This document shows, piece by piece, positions 1-9,434 of a stretch of 64,000 bases of DNA. Under the pieces are notes generated by a model, which did not search any database, was not told the DNA's origin, and worked only from the letters and a program-made list of their open reading frames with translations. Source of the stretch: Leptospiraceae bacterium UBA2033 (GTDB lineage Bacteria > Spirochaetota > Leptospiria > Leptospirales > Leptospiraceae); NCBI GenBank assembly GCA_002333425.1, contig DDBL01000133.1, positions 4,571 through 68,570 of the forward strand. The letters are read 5' to 3'. The first letter of the stretch is position 1; each line of letters opens with the position of its first letter. The translations under genes were made by a program, and so were the position numbers.

Positions 1-277
1 TCCATCGGTGGTAATCTTTGAATACTTCATTTAGAAAAAAAAGATGTGGGTAACGTTATGGTGTTTCTGTGGCAAAGAACCAAATTGCAAACCGCAATAT
101 AAAAGTTTACACTGAAAACATTGATATTAATCAGTTCATTTTTGAACCAGTCTGTCTAAATGTGTAAATAATAAGTTTGATTTAAAATCCTAACTAAAAA
201 TAATAGGAAATGTTTCGAGACCAATAGGTCTTATTTAGAAACTATAATAAAACTACCAATTACAAGGGAATAAAATT
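1..277. other. Intergenic leader with a dispersed-repeat end
   Basis: No convincing gene is visible. The first 20 bases (ATCGGTGGTAATCTTTG) match, directly or inverted, the repeat ends near 20643-20660, 50812-50849 and 55592-55606, so the window opens inside or next to a copy of that repeat. The remainder is AT-rich and leads to the ribosome-binding site (AAGGGA near 264) of the acyl-CoA dehydrogenase. Confidence 0.5.
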
Positions 278-1438
278 ATGTATCAAGCTTTTACAGAAGA
301 TCAAATCCAAATCAGAGATTTAGTGAGAGATTTCACCAGAAAAGAAATTACACCTGTCGCGCATATTTACGATGAAAAAAATGAACATCCAACAGAACTC
401 ATTACCAGAATGAGAAAAGAACTTGGTATCAACGGTCTTACTATTCCCGAAGCATTTGGTGGAATGGGTTATGGTTCTGTTGAACAGTGTCTTATTACAG
501 AAGAAATGAGTCGCGGTTGTCTAGGTATCTCACTTTGTTTTGGTTACACTGGTCTAGGACAACTTCCTATTTTAAAAGGTGGGACAGATGCTCAGAAGAA
601 AAAATGGCTTGAGCCTGTGATCTCAGGCGACCATGGAATTGCATTTTGTCTTTCTGAACCAGGTGCTGGCTCTGACGTTCCAGGCATGAGCACAAAAGCA
701 GAAAAAAAAGGTGACAAATACATCATCAACGGAGCAAAGCAGTGGATTACCGGTGGTGGAAGTGCTGACGCATACACCGTATTTGCCTACACAGACAAAA
801 ATCGCGGAACTCGCGGAGTTAGTTGCTTTTATGTTCCACGCAATACGCCAGGTTTGATCGTTGGAAAGAAAGAGGACAAACTCGGTATCCGCGCATCCGA
901 TACAAGACAAATCATTTTTGAAGACTGTGAAGTTCCAGCAGAGAATTTGATTGGTCGTGAGAATATGGGATTTGTTTACGCATTACTCACATTAAACGCT
1001 TCTCGTCCTTACGTTGCCGCTATGGGTGTCGGAGTTGGTCAAGCCGCTCTCGATTACGCCGCAAAATATGCAAGAGAAAGAGAACAATTCGGTCAAAAGA
1101 TCGGAACTTTCCAAGCGGTGCAACACATGTTAGCCGACATGTCTATCACTGTAGAAGTTGGTCGTGAAATCACTTATCGTGCAGCTCGTATGTCTGATGC
1201 AAATGATCCTAACCTAGCAAAATACTCTGCAATCGCTAAAGCATTCACCTCTGAAGGTGCAATGAAATGTGCGTTAGACGCAGTGCAAATCTATGGTGGG
1301 TATGGTTATACCAAAGAATATCCAGTTGAAAAACTAATGCGTGATGCTAAGATTCTTTGTATCTTTGAAGGAACAACTCAAATCCAAAAGAACGAAATCG
1401 CAGCTTACGTAACGAAAGAAGCAGCTTCCGGAAAATAA
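278..1438 (+). CDS. Acyl-CoA dehydrogenase
   Basis: Flavin-dependent acyl-CoA dehydrogenase of 386 residues, the normal length for this family. It should catalyse alpha,beta-dehydrogenation of an acyl-CoA in fatty-acid or branched-chain beta-oxidation and pass electrons to electron-transfer flavoprotein. Visible hallmarks are the FAD/substrate region CLSEPGAGSDVPG (about residues 128-140), QWITGG (about 155-160), the C-terminal helical domain with REREQFGQ and the motif IYGGYGYTKEYP. Glu364 in FEGTTQIQ is at the position of the catalytic base of short-chain type enzymes. The ATG is preceded by AAGGGA. It is monocistronic here and a palindromic element begins about 10 bases after its stop. The exact acyl chain preference cannot be read from sequence. 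Confidence 0.93.
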   Translation: MYQAFTEDQIQIRDLVRDFTRKEITPVAHIYDEKNEHPTELITRMRKELGINGLTIPEAFGGMGYGSVEQCLITEEMSRGCLGISLCFGYTGLGQLPILKGGTDAQKKKWLEPVISGDHGIAFCLSEPGAGSDVPGMSTKAEKKGDKYIINGAKQWITGGGSADAYTVFAYTDKNRGTRGVSCFYVPRNTPGLIVGKKEDKLGIRASDTRQIIFEDCEVPAENLIGRENMGFVYALLTLNASRPYVAAMGVGVGQAALDYAAKYAREREQFGQKIGTFQAVQHMLADMSITVEVGREITYRAARMSDANDPNLAKYSAIAKAFTSEGAMKCALDAVQIYGGYGYTKEYPVEKLMRDAKILCIFEGTTQIQKNEIAAYVTKEAASGK

Positions 1439-1448
1439 ATATTTCTTT

Positions 1449-1526
1449 GGGGCGTTGCGGCGCATTGTCGTCGTAGGGGTTGAATATATTCAACCCCTAC
1501 GTTTTTGTAAACAGCCGCCGCGCTCT
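1449..1526. repeat. Palindromic element, family A copy 1
   Basis: GC-rich element with a perfect 28-base palindrome at 1473-1500 (arm GTAGGGGTTGAATA). It is flanked by GGGGCGTTGCGGCG on the left and GCCGCCGCGCTC on the right. The same flanks surround other palindromes at 14169-14246 (inverted) and 37400-37480, so flanks and hairpin form one unit. It lies 10 bases beyond the stop of the dehydrogenase gene and may act as its transcript-end hairpin. Confidence 0.8.
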
Positions 1527-1532
1527 CATTCT

Positions 1533-1568
1533 GGTCATGTTTTTTCAAGAAGATAAAAAAACATGACC
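1533..1568. repeat. Inverted repeat (13-bp stem)
   Basis: GGTCATGTTTTTT at 1533-1545 pairs perfectly with AAAAAACATGACC at 1556-1568 across a 10-base loop. It sits just right of family A copy 1. Poly-T on one arm and poly-A on the other make it terminator-like on either strand, but no gene lies immediately downstream. Confidence 0.55.
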
Positions 1569-2133
1569 CCATTCGATCGCTAACGCGAGCTTTCTCGAAT
1601 ACAGCGAACAGATAAACGATTATCATTTTTCCTTGGGAATTGCTCCAATCACTTGCGTTAGAACCCAAACCTATTTTTGATTCTCTCTTAGGCAAAAAAC
1701 AATTTTCTATACAAACTAATAGCAAGCTAATCGGTATTAACCATTTCATTCATTCAAAGTATGTTAATATTTTTCTGAGTAAACAAATTTTTAAGAGATT
1801 GGTTTACTTTTAAATGGTTTATTAGAAGGACTCAGTGATTGTCAATAAGCGGAGACTCGCACTGATCTTCGCATTTGTTCACACTAGAAAATTCTGGCAA
1901 TATCCGTGGCGACGTATTGAATTACTCTTGGGTAATATTAAAAATACACATACCCCATTTCTACCTATATTAAACATTCTTAAACATATCGGAAATTAGC
2001 CGAGCGGGTCAGTCTAAACTTTAGTAATATGTCAAGATGTCCGATTTGAGGTCAAAACGATCTCTGCTAGTATTGTATTTTATCTTGCAATTATTTGCTA
2101 AACTAGAAAACTAACATTCACGGGAGAATTTTA
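1569..2133. other. Intergenic region without a recognisable gene
   Basis: About 565 bases between the repeat cluster and ftsH. No supported gene, tRNA or long repeat is visible; reading frames crossing it are short and lack ribosome-binding sites. The last bases carry GGGAG about 10 bases before the ftsH ATG. Confidence 0.5.
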
Positions 2134-4071
2134 ATGATTAATAAGAATCTCAAACAGGTAGGTTTTATCCTCCTGATTATTTTACTTGTCCTCTATGGTC
2201 TTTACAAAGGTGAGAGACCAGAAAATAGGGTAGAGGAAATTTCCTATTCTGACTTTTTAAATATGATCGAGCCAGCAGATGGCATTAAGCCCATTGGAAA
2301 AATTGTAATCAATCCAGAGGGTAAGAACAAAAAACTCATTACTGTAGATAAAGAGGTAATTGAAGGATGGTTTGAGGATGCAAAGGACAAACGTATCAAA
2401 CCGTTTAAGACAATTGTTGCTCCATTAACTGTTGATGTTCTTGGAAAACTTCGTAAGTCTAATCTAACTTTTATCGCAAAATCAAACGAAGAAAATCGTT
2501 TTTTAAATGCAATCACAGCTATCATTCCATGGCTTCTCATCATTGGAGTTGTTTGGTTTATCATGATGAAACAAATTCAATCGACTGGTAACAAGGCATT
2601 TAGCTTTGGAAAAAGTAAAGCTAAGATGAATATGGACCCCAAAGTTAAGGTTACATTCGCTGATGTAGCTGGTTGTGATGAGGCTAAGACTGAGTTGTCT
2701 GAGATGATTGATTTTTTAAAAGATCCTAAAAAGTTCCAAGCAATTGGGGCTAGAATTCCAACTGGAGTTTTATTAGTAGGTCCTCCTGGAACAGGTAAAA
2801 CGTTATTAGCCAGAGCTGTTGCTGGTGAGTCAGGTGTTCCATTTTTTAGCATTTCTGGTTCTGATTTCGTAGAAATGTTCGTGGGGGTTGGTGCTTCTCG
2901 TGTTCGGGATTTATTTGAACAAGGCAAAAAAAATGCTCCTTGTATTATTTTCATTGATGAGATTGATGCAGTTGGTCGTCTTCGTGGTGCTGGTCTTGGT
3001 GGTGGACACGATGAAAGAGAACAAACTCTCAATCAAATGTTAGTCGAAATGGATGGTTTTGAGGCTAACGAAGGTGTAATCGTAATCGCAGCTACAAACA
3101 GAGCTGATGTTCTTGATCCTGCTTTACTTCGTCCAGGTCGTTTTGATAGACAGGTAATTGTGGATTTGCCGGATGTAAAAGGCAGAGAAGCAATTCTAAA
3201 CGTACACACCAAAAAAGTTCCTCTTACCAGTGATATTTCTCTGAATTCTATCGCTCGTGGAACCCCAGGATTTACAGGAGCGGATCTTGCAAATTTAATC
3301 AATGAGGCAGCGCTTCTTGCAGCTCGTAAAAACAAAAAACGAGTTACACAGGAAGAATTAGAAGATGCTCGTGATAAAGTAATGATGGGACCAGAGCGAA
3401 AATCTTTTTTCATCACTGACAAAGAAAAAGAAGTTATCGCTTACCATGAAGCAGGTCATGCGATTCTTGCAACCCTTCTTCCTTACACAGAGCCTGTGCA
3501 CAAAGTCACTATTATCCCCCGTGGAAGAGCATTGGGGTTAACACAGTCTTTGCCGGCAGAAGAAAAACACATTCATCCAAAAAAATATTGGTTAGATCAA
3601 ATTGTAATGGCTATGGGTGGATTTATTGCTGAAGAGCTACAATTTGGAAATACTTCCACAGGTTCAAGTAACGACATCCAACATGCAACAAACATCGCTC
3701 GTAAAATGGTTTGTGAATGGGGAATGTCTGAAAAACTAGGAACAGTAAATTACAACGGGGCTAATGATCAAGTATTCGTTGGACGCGATATGGGTCATGC
3801 GTCTAATAAGTATTATTCTGAACAATTTGCCGCGCTGATTGATGAGGAAGTTCGCTCTATTGTGCAAACAAGCCTGAATAAAGGAAGAGAACTTTGTAAG
3901 AAAAATTACAAAAAGTTGGAGCAAATCGCTAAGGCACTTCTTGTGCAGGAGATTATTACTCATGATGAATTGATGGCGATTGTCTCCCCTTCTAATCCTA
4001 AGGGGGCTAATAGCGAAAAGCCATCTAAATCTACAAAATCTAATGGAGAATTAAATCCAGCTTTAACCTAA
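2134..4071 (+). CDS. ftsH: ATP-dependent zinc metalloprotease FtsH
   Basis: Membrane-anchored AAA+ protease of 645 residues, full length for the family, degrading misfolded and regulatory membrane and cytoplasmic proteins. There is an N-terminal transmembrane helix (about residues 8-24), a periplasmic domain, a second helix (about 127-148), the AAA module with Walker A GPPGTGKT (216-223) and Walker B IIFIDEID, the second region of homology [20 protein letters not shown], and the zinc site HEAGH at 438-442. GGGAG precedes the ATG. The C-terminus is Ser/Lys-rich and probably flexible. The next gene starts 3 bases after the stop, so the two are probably co-transcribed. Confidence 0.98.
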   Translation: MINKNLKQVGFILLIILLVLYGLYKGERPENRVEEISYSDFLNMIEPADGIKPIGKIVINPEGKNKKLITVDKEVIEGWFEDAKDKRIKPFKTIVAPLTVDVLGKLRKSNLTFIAKSNEENRFLNAITAIIPWLLIIGVVWFIMMKQIQSTGNKAFSFGKSKAKMNMDPKVKVTFADVAGCDEAKTELSEMIDFLKDPKKFQAIGARIPTGVLLVGPPGTGKTLLARAVAGESGVPFFSISGSDFVEMFVGVGASRVRDLFEQGKKNAPCIIFIDEIDAVGRLRGAGLGGGHDEREQTLNQMLVEMDGFEANEGVIVIAATNRADVLDPALLRPGRFDRQVIVDLPDVKGREAILNVHTKKVPLTSDISLNSIARGTPGFTGADLANLINEAALLAARKNKKRVTQEELEDARDKVMMGPERKSFFITDKEKEVIAYHEAGHAILATLLPYTEPVHKVTIIPRGRALGLTQSLPAEEKHIHPKKYWLDQIVMAMGGFIAEELQFGNTSTGSSNDIQHATNIARKMVCEWGMSEKLGTVNYNGANDQVFVGRDMGHASNKYYSEQFAALIDEEVRSIVQTSLNKGRELCKKNYKKLEQIAKALLVQEIITHDELMAIVSPSNPKGANSEKPSKSTKSNGELNPALT

Positions 4072-4073
4072 TT

Positions 4074-5519
4074 ATGGCAAAGGGTAATCCACAAAGATTT
4101 TCAAGTGATATCTTAATTACTACTCAGTTGCATATCAGCTCGATTGAAAACATTCGGGCTGTGCTTTTTGGTTCTAATTTGTCTGCGGAAGCCAAAGAGA
4201 TCATTGATAGTCAAAAAGAAGATATCCAAATCCAACTAGACGAAATCCAATCGACTTATTCTAAATTCATTCAGCGACTTGCGGGTAAGGCGATGAAGGA
4301 TGAGGTCGAAAAACAAGCATCTGAGTTGTTTCCAGACGAAGATGTTCAACCCCAAGAAATTGAATTTGTAAAACTAAAGATTATATATGAGAATTTATCT
4401 TCTTTTTTAAGGGGAGTTGAGACAGCTTGGAATAATATAATTGGAATGTCTAAAGTTTTTGCTACATACCCAATCACAAAACCACTTTATGAAAAAATAG
4501 AAAGAGAAAATTTAAGTCTTATCAATATATTAAATGATGATACTCGTGCGTTATTAAAGTTAATTGAAACTACTTTTGATTGTCATATAGTTGGTTCATC
4601 TAAATCTGACAAACGGCTAATGGTGAGTAATCTCATATTTGATGATGGAAAAGATTATTCCTTTCAAAGTTTATTCAAAAACTTACAACCATTAGCTGCT
4701 GCTCCCGTACAGTCTGTTCCCAAACTTTCGGAAAGACTCGGTATGTCTAAAAATAAAGTTCCATCTCAAGAGACAGACTATTATTATACGACTATTAAAG
4801 GAACTAAGGAATGGAATCGAAATGATGCTTACATTCTATATGTTAAAAAAGATGATCTGAAAGAAGAAGAAAAGAAGTTTTATAGTTCGAGTTTTGTAAT
4901 TTTAAATCCATCAGAAAATGTTCACATTAATTTAGCTGCCGCTCTCGTTCGTAAAAACATGGGGCATTCTGCAGCACCAAAATACAATAAGATGTTGCAG
5001 ACTTTACTTGATTTTGCTGTGACTAATTTATTTTCAAAAGACTTTGTGGATCTTTGTGATGATACATATACATTTCTCTATCACATCGGTCCGATTGTAA
5101 TTTATAACATCATCCAAGAAGATTTGGTCAGAAGAGATTTTGGATATTGTCATTATGTAGAAAATAATAAGATAATAAAATTCTTACCTGAGTGTATTAT
5201 TAAAAAACATATTATAGATTTTTGGGCTGATAAGTTTTTTGATTTAAAATCATCAAGTGTGGATGCTTATATTAATTACTCTAAAGGAGTATCTAATATT
5301 AGAGAATCCTATAAAAATTTCTTTGAATACGCAGCATCAACTCGTAAGAGAATTACAAATGATCCATTGACTATTGAAGAATACATGAGAGAAAATGTTG
5401 GAAAGTTTTTTGGTCATAGAAGAGCGCAGGTTTATAGACGTTTTGTACCTGATAATGTATTTGGACTTATGCCTGAAATTAATTCTACAGAGTTAGCAAA
5501 CAAATTCAAGTCTCGTTAA
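4074..5519 (+). CDS. Conserved hypothetical protein, unknown function
   Basis: Protein of 481 residues that I do not assign to a named family. It has no signal peptide or obvious membrane helix, so it is probably cytoplasmic. The N-terminal 150 residues are largely charged helix (a coiled-coil-like stretch around residues 35-75). The middle contains a Tyr/Lys-rich segment and the C-terminus is basic. Its ATG lies 2 bases after the ftsH stop, with the ribosome-binding site presumably inside the ftsH 3' end, so a shared transcript and coupled translation are likely. A substrate or regulator of FtsH would fit the context, but nothing in the sequence proves this. Confidence 0.75.
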   Translation: MAKGNPQRFSSDILITTQLHISSIENIRAVLFGSNLSAEAKEIIDSQKEDIQIQLDEIQSTYSKFIQRLAGKAMKDEVEKQASELFPDEDVQPQEIEFVKLKIIYENLSSFLRGVETAWNNIIGMSKVFATYPITKPLYEKIERENLSLINILNDDTRALLKLIETTFDCHIVGSSKSDKRLMVSNLIFDDGKDYSFQSLFKNLQPLAAAPVQSVPKLSERLGMSKNKVPSQETDYYYTTIKGTKEWNRNDAYILYVKKDDLKEEEKKFYSSSFVILNPSENVHINLAAALVRKNMGHSAAPKYNKMLQTLLDFAVTNLFSKDFVDLCDDTYTFLYHIGPIVIYNIIQEDLVRRDFGYCHYVENNKIIKFLPECIIKKHIIDFWADKFFDLKSSSVDAYINYSKGVSNIRESYKNFFEYAASTRKRITNDPLTIEEYMRENVGKFFGHRRAQVYRRFVPDNVFGLMPEINSTELANKFKSR

Positions 5520-5520
5520 T

Positions 5521-6069
5521 ATGCCTACCATCTTTTCTCATGGCATTGCTGCATTATCCGCAGCGAGTATTTTTAAAACTAAATTTGATAAATCGAAGTT
5601 TTACTTACTTGTATTATTTTGTTCTTTGATTCCTGATGCTGATGTAATTGCTTTTCCGTTAGGTATTCCGTATGCACATTGGTTGGGGCATAGAGGGATT
5701 ACCCACTCGATTTTATTTTCAGTTCTATTTCCTATACCAATTTTATTTATTTTTTATCGTTTTGTTCCAGTGTTTACACTTCGTTACCTGCTATTATGGT
5801 TTGTGTTTTTTTTATCTACGTTATCTCATGCGCTTTTGGATGCACTTACGAATGGAGGACTTGGAGTTTGTTTGTATTGTCCTTTTAATGTCGATCGATT
5901 TTTCTTTGACTTTAGACCAATTCAAGTTTCTCCTATTGGTAAACGATTTTTTTCAGAAGCAGGTCTTCGTGTTTTACAATCTGAATTTGTTTGGATTTGG
6001 ATTCCTTCTATTATATTTTTTGGTGTATCAAATTTTCTCAAACTAATACTGGATCAAAGAAGAAAGTAA
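5521..6069 (+). CDS. YdjM-like (DUF457) membrane-bound metal-dependent hydrolase
   Basis: Integral membrane protein of 182 residues with the DUF457/YdjM signature: an N-terminal His (SHGIAA), the acidic IPDADVIAF motif, then GHRGITHS and a later SHALLDALTNGG. These His and Asp residues are the presumed metal ligands. Four or so hydrophobic segments are visible. It starts one base after the preceding stop and so completes a three-gene unit with ftsH. The family is annotated as putative phospholipase-like or LexA-regulated membrane hydrolases, but the substrate is unknown. Confidence 0.85.
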   Translation: MPTIFSHGIAALSAASIFKTKFDKSKFYLLVLFCSLIPDADVIAFPLGIPYAHWLGHRGITHSILFSVLFPIPILFIFYRFVPVFTLRYLLLWFVFFLSTLSHALLDALTNGGLGVCLYCPFNVDRFFFDFRPIQVSPIGKRFFSEAGLRVLQSEFVWIWIPSIIFFGVSNFLKLILDQRRK

Positions 6070-6097
6070 TCATATCATTTCTCAAAAAGAATTGCGT

Positions 6098-6118
6098 CTT
6101 ACATCGAGTTCACGTTAA
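6098..6118. repeat. Solo end of a MITE-like element
   Basis: These 21 bases are the exact reverse complement of 44884-44904, the left end of the element between the vapC-like gene and tadA. Only this end is recognisable here, about 28 bases beyond the stop of the YdjM-like gene. It may be the relic of an excised or deleted copy. Confidence 0.7.
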
Positions 6119-6143
6119 ATAAAGTTATAGATAAGTTGTAATT

Positions 6144-7421
6144 CTAGAACGAAGCCTGGAAACGAAAGTTAAATAATGAATTTGTTCCCATTTGAGGACC
6201 ATTTAAGTGTTGGTAAATTGGTTTTCCAATTTCAAACCCAGCTTTCATTTTTTCAGAAAAAGAGGGAAAATAGAAGTTAACCCCTCCTAATAAATCTATC
6301 CTTCTTCCTCCTTGTCGATTTGGATCATTTTGTGGATCCATCGTTGGGTCTAGGTTTGGATCGGCTCCTGATATATTGTCCCATTTAGAGGACGTTATGC
6401 GCAATGTAGGAGCAAGCCAATTAAGTAAAAGATAAGAAGTCCACAGTGAAAATTCATAACGATTTCCGAATCGATACCCATTGTCATTTTTACCATTTCG
6501 AAGTGTAACTTGAACAAAACTACCTAGTGAAAATTTTTCTTTTTTGAATATATAGCTAATTGCTGGAATTGTATTATAGGTTCCTGTTCCCATTTGCATA
6601 TTGTAGGGTGATTTTACTTTTCCCATCAGAGGCATTGTATTTTTTTCATCAATAGATCCTGTTGGTATTGTAATTCCTAACTGAACATTGATAGTATGGG
6701 ATTCTTTTTCTAATAATTTATGAGCGAGTGTGAGTCCTATATCTCCAATTCCTTGTGTTCTCATAAATGATTTTTCTAAATTTCCTGAGATCATCTGCAT
6801 ACTATTATTCATATAAGGTAGCATAATCATGATTGCTGTTTTGTCTGATATATTTTTCATGAGGCTAATCATTGTCATCTCCATCTTCATCGCTACAGGC
6901 ATAGACATATACCGATAGGAATTTGGATTGAGAGAGGCTACGTAGTATGAAGGTAAAGGATCTGGTGTCGTTGAAGTATTGGTCGTTGTTCCTGAGTGAT
7001 CATGAATAGCCCCTGTCCCTAACTGGCTGGATGGAATTGAGCCTATTGTAGGATTATATTCAATACCCGCTAGATATTTATTTGGATCTTCTACGTTATT
7101 TCCATTGTAAAGAGAACGCATATCCATTTGCATATACATATAATCTACCATCCAATCATTCGAATTGTGTATATGGGGAAGCATTAGCCCAGCCGGGGTC
7201 ATCATTGGCTCCGAATGTATATGCGGATTACTTGGCGTAACTGCTTTCTCCTTTGTGGTTTTTGTTTCTTCTAATTGTTTGACCGTAGATTTTGATTCGT
7301 CTTGGTGTTGCGGATATTTGTGGTTATGCCCTTCATGGCTTTGTCCCAGTAAAGAAAAACACGAAAGTATGAGAATGTAACCCAAGTATATTATGGTTCG
7401 ATACATTTTTTTTTGTAACAT
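6144..7421 (-). CDS. Met/His-rich outer-membrane beta-barrel protein, probably metal related
   Basis: Secreted protein of 425 residues. A signal peptide (MLQKKMYRTIIYLGYILILS) precedes a His-rich stretch (SHEGHNHKYPQH). Then follow the motifs MMTPAGLMLPHIH, DYMYMQMDMRSLYNG and MPVAMKMEMTMISLMKN, and a C-terminal barrel ending in Phe (FRFQASF). This Met/His-rich pattern belongs to a family usually annotated only as 'transporter' that I associate with heavy-metal and copper gene neighbourhoods. I chose the ATG at 7421 because AAAGGA lies just upstream and a longer reading would overlap the preceding gene. It is the last gene of a minus-strand group with the mini-cytochrome and the beta-propeller lipoprotein. 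The transported ion, if any, is inferred. Confidence 0.75.
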   Translation of the reverse strand: MLQKKMYRTIIYLGYILILSCFSLLGQSHEGHNHKYPQHQDESKSTVKQLEETKTTKEKAVTPSNPHIHSEPMMTPAGLMLPHIHNSNDWMVDYMYMQMDMRSLYNGNNVEDPNKYLAGIEYNPTIGSIPSSQLGTGAIHDHSGTTTNTSTTPDPLPSYYVASLNPNSYRYMSMPVAMKMEMTMISLMKNISDKTAIMIMLPYMNNSMQMISGNLEKSFMRTQGIGDIGLTLAHKLLEKESHTINVQLGITIPTGSIDEKNTMPLMGKVKSPYNMQMGTGTYNTIPAISYIFKKEKFSLGSFVQVTLRNGKNDNGYRFGNRYEFSLWTSYLLLNWLAPTLRITSSKWDNISGADPNLDPTMDPQNDPNRQGGRRIDLLGGVNFYFPSFSEKMKAGFEIGKPIYQHLNGPQMGTNSLFNFRFQASF

Positions 7422-7432
7422 AATTTTTTCCT

Positions 7433-7861
7433 TTATTGATTTGAACCACCGGCAATCCAACAATAGACTGCTTCATTGATTTGCCGATTGGAATTGCCTG
7501 CCATTGCGCCTGTTGTAATTGCAGTATACATTCTGCTAGAACAAGGATTTCCAGGATTTGTAAATGCCTTAGTTGAATTATAGTCTGTTATATCCAAACC
7601 AGATTGTTGTGTGGCTCTAGTATGACAGCCTGACGTTGCGCAACTAACGTTTGTTCCTGCGGCGGCTAACTTACTAAAACTAGGAGAGGTTGTACAGTTA
7701 AAGCTAGAAGTGCAAGAAGAGGAAGGGATAGAGGAAGATGGTGTCGTTGCTTTTCCTGTATGGTTTAAAACTGCTAATGCCAGAGCTTGTTTGTTTGTAT
7801 TATCATTTGTTTCGTTGCAGTTTACGGCTAATGCAAGTAAAATGGGAATTAGTATTTTCAT
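7433..7861 (-). CDS. Small CX4CH cytochrome-like lipoprotein
   Basis: Protein of 142 residues beginning MKILIPILLALAVNC, a lipoprotein-type signal with Cys15 as the likely lipid anchor. After a Ser/Thr-rich linker comes VSCATSGCHTR, a CX4CH variant of the c-type haem motif. A Met-containing segment (TTGAMAG) could supply a distal ligand, and the end CWIAGGSNQ resembles the last helix of small cytochromes c. The ATG at 7861 has AGGAG 7 bases upstream. A longer frame upstream reads through a palindromic repeat (7899-7973) and is an artefact. It lies between the beta-propeller and Met/His-rich barrel genes, suggesting a redox role in the same envelope system. Haem attachment at CX4CH is inferred. 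Confidence 0.7.
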   Translation of the reverse strand: MKILIPILLALAVNCNETNDNTNKQALALAVLNHTGKATTPSSSIPSSSCTSSFNCTTSPSFSKLAAAGTNVSCATSGCHTRATQQSGLDITDYNSTKAFTNPGNPCSSRMYTAITTGAMAGNSNRQINEAVYCWIAGGSNQ

Positions 7862-7898
7862 GTCTATTTCTCCTGATGGACTAAATTTACATATATAT

Positions 7899-7973
7899 GC
7901 CACGGAGGCACTGAGTCGCAGAGGGTTGAAATATATATTTATCAAACTCTCCGTGCCTTTGTGCCTCTGTGGC
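7899..7973. repeat. Palindromic element, family B copy (GCCACGGAGGCAC type)
   Basis: Left arm GCCACGGAGGCACTGAGTCG and right arm CCGTGCCTTTGTGCCTCTGT form an imperfect hairpin. Related copies lie at 53640-53953 and 60391-60530. It is placed just upstream of the ribosome-binding site of the mini-cytochrome gene, in the spacer after the beta-propeller gene, and would be transcribed if the genes form one operon. Confidence 0.8.
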
Positions 7974-7985
7974 AAAATTAATGGT

Positions 7986-9338
7986 TTAATGGGAATGATT
8001 GGATGCAGATCCCAGTGTATGAAAGAAAACATTACTAAAACTTCCTTTCAATTCTAGTCTTTGTGTTACTGCATTTGTTTCAGAATCTACAGTATACAAA
8101 ATTCCATCTCCAGCAGGAACGAATATATGCATCATGGAGTCATGATTTACAGATGCAAGATGTCTATGTCCTGTTTTTGCATCTCCTACTGTGACTTGAG
8201 CTAGGAGTGTAAGACTTGGAAGGTTAGACGAATCATAAACTAAAAGTACATTTTGTTTTAAATTGGTAACTTGATTGCCTGAACCTGAAAGTGCTGATGC
8301 GACATACAAGCGTTTACCGTCAGAGCTAAACATCATATGATCGGGGCTAAGGTCTGTTACATCTATAGTTGAAAACACATGAGTAGATGCATTTAAAATA
8401 GTTACTTTTCCTACAACATGGTTTGTGTCACTTGTTGTGTCTTTTCCTGGAATTGCAATGTATTGTCCATTGGGAGATGCTGTTGACGGACCAGATTTTC
8501 CAGTAGCAATAGTTTCCATTGTTAGACTTGATGGGTTAACAGCGATTACACTTCCGGCAGATTGTGCGGATATATATACTTTGCCAGAGACTGAAGAGTA
8601 ACTAAAACCATGTGGTCCCGCTCCTGTTCCTAAATTTAGTGTGCTAATTACAGTCAGATAATTACTGCTAGTTGGTTCATTGTCAATTATAGAAATCGAA
8701 TTGTCTGTGATATTACTAACAAACGCTCTCTTAGGACTTGTTGTAAAAATTGCTTTGTGATGTCCCTTACCAACACATAGATGTTTGATTAAGCTTGCAG
8801 TATCTGCATCTGCTGCTCCTTTTACTCCATCTTGAATGACCGTAACAGAGGATACTCCAAGTGTATTACACGCATAATTAACATTATCCACACCTGCATT
8901 TCCATCATTCATTGTCCAAATTTTCCCATCTGGATCTTGGTAGACATGGACTGGACGACTTCCTGTGTCAATGTACTTCGCAAGTTTTGCTCCTGATGTT
9001 GCAATATTGATGACTGCAACTTTGTTTGAGTTTGTTAGGTTGGCGAAAATATGATCGTTCGTTGTAGCCTTAGAATCTCCAGGGTTTGAGTCTAACACAA
9101 CGTTGCTTATAAAAGTATTTGCACCGGAGTTATGGGCGATAACGCTTAGATAGGGCATCGTTGTGTCTAGATTCGGAACAAACAGGTAGGAAGAATTACT
9201 GATTGTTTTGGGAATTAAACCTGCCAGACCAAGGATTGTTTGGTTGTTATTATTTGTATTTTTTTTCTCAGATCCTGTAAAGGTAAGGCTACAGGATATA
9301 CTTTGTAGAATGAGCAGTGCTATTAATATTGGTTTCAT
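7986..9338 (-). CDS. YVTN-type beta-propeller lipoprotein
   Basis: Exported protein of 450 residues. MKPILIALLILQSISC is a lipoprotein signal with Cys16 as anchor. The rest consists of repeated blades of the kind seen in YVTN/surface-layer beta-propellers (for example AVINIATSGAKLAKYIDTG, AFVSNITDNSISIIDNE, VYISAQSAGSVIAVNPSS). GHHKAIF, GPHGFSY, SPDHMMF and GHRHLA place His residues at equivalent blade positions, consistent with metal binding or propeller packing. The ATG at 9338 has GAGGAG upstream. It heads the three-gene group 9338-6144. Its ligand is unknown; metal sensing or binding is inferred from context. Confidence 0.8.
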   Translation of the reverse strand: MKPILIALLILQSISCSLTFTGSEKKNTNNNNQTILGLAGLIPKTISNSSYLFVPNLDTTMPYLSVIAHNSGANTFISNVVLDSNPGDSKATTNDHIFANLTNSNKVAVINIATSGAKLAKYIDTGSRPVHVYQDPDGKIWTMNDGNAGVDNVNYACNTLGVSSVTVIQDGVKGAADADTASLIKHLCVGKGHHKAIFTTSPKRAFVSNITDNSISIIDNEPTSSNYLTVISTLNLGTGAGPHGFSYSSVSGKVYISAQSAGSVIAVNPSSLTMETIATGKSGPSTASPNGQYIAIPGKDTTSDTNHVVGKVTILNASTHVFSTIDVTDLSPDHMMFSSDGKRLYVASALSGSGNQVTNLKQNVLLVYDSSNLPSLTLLAQVTVGDAKTGHRHLASVNHDSMMHIFVPAGDGILYTVDSETNAVTQRLELKGSFSNVFFHTLGSASNHSH

Positions 9339-9380
9339 AAAAATCTCCTCAGATTTCAATGGCTAATTTTATTTAGCCGT

Positions 9381-9421
9381 ATTTTGTGGCAAATTTGAAT
9401 TTGCCTTGTAATCGGTGTTAT
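9381..9421. repeat. Duplicated spacer with hairpin, copy 1
   Basis: About 41 bases containing the hairpin GGCAAATTTGAATTTGCC and the tail TTGTAATCGGTGTTAT. They are repeated almost identically at 14118-14158. Both copies lie downstream of paralogous Cys-rich genes, so they are part of one larger duplication. The hairpin may end the Cys-rich transcript. Confidence 0.75.
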
Positions 9422-9434
9422 TTTTTGATGTGAG

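Noticed and set aside
1569..1749. Minus-strand reading frame over the repeat cluster after the dehydrogenase
   Set aside because: It overlaps the family A element and the dehydrogenase 3' end, has no family similarity and no ribosome-binding site.
5672..6046. Second reading frame (124 codons) inside the YdjM-like gene
   Set aside because: Phe/Leu-rich shadow of a hydrophobic gene with no ribosome-binding site; the main frame has the full family motif.
7862..8032. 57-residue N-terminal extension of the mini-cytochrome
   Set aside because: It crosses a family B palindrome and overlaps the preceding gene; the inner ATG has AGGAG and begins a proper lipoprotein signal.
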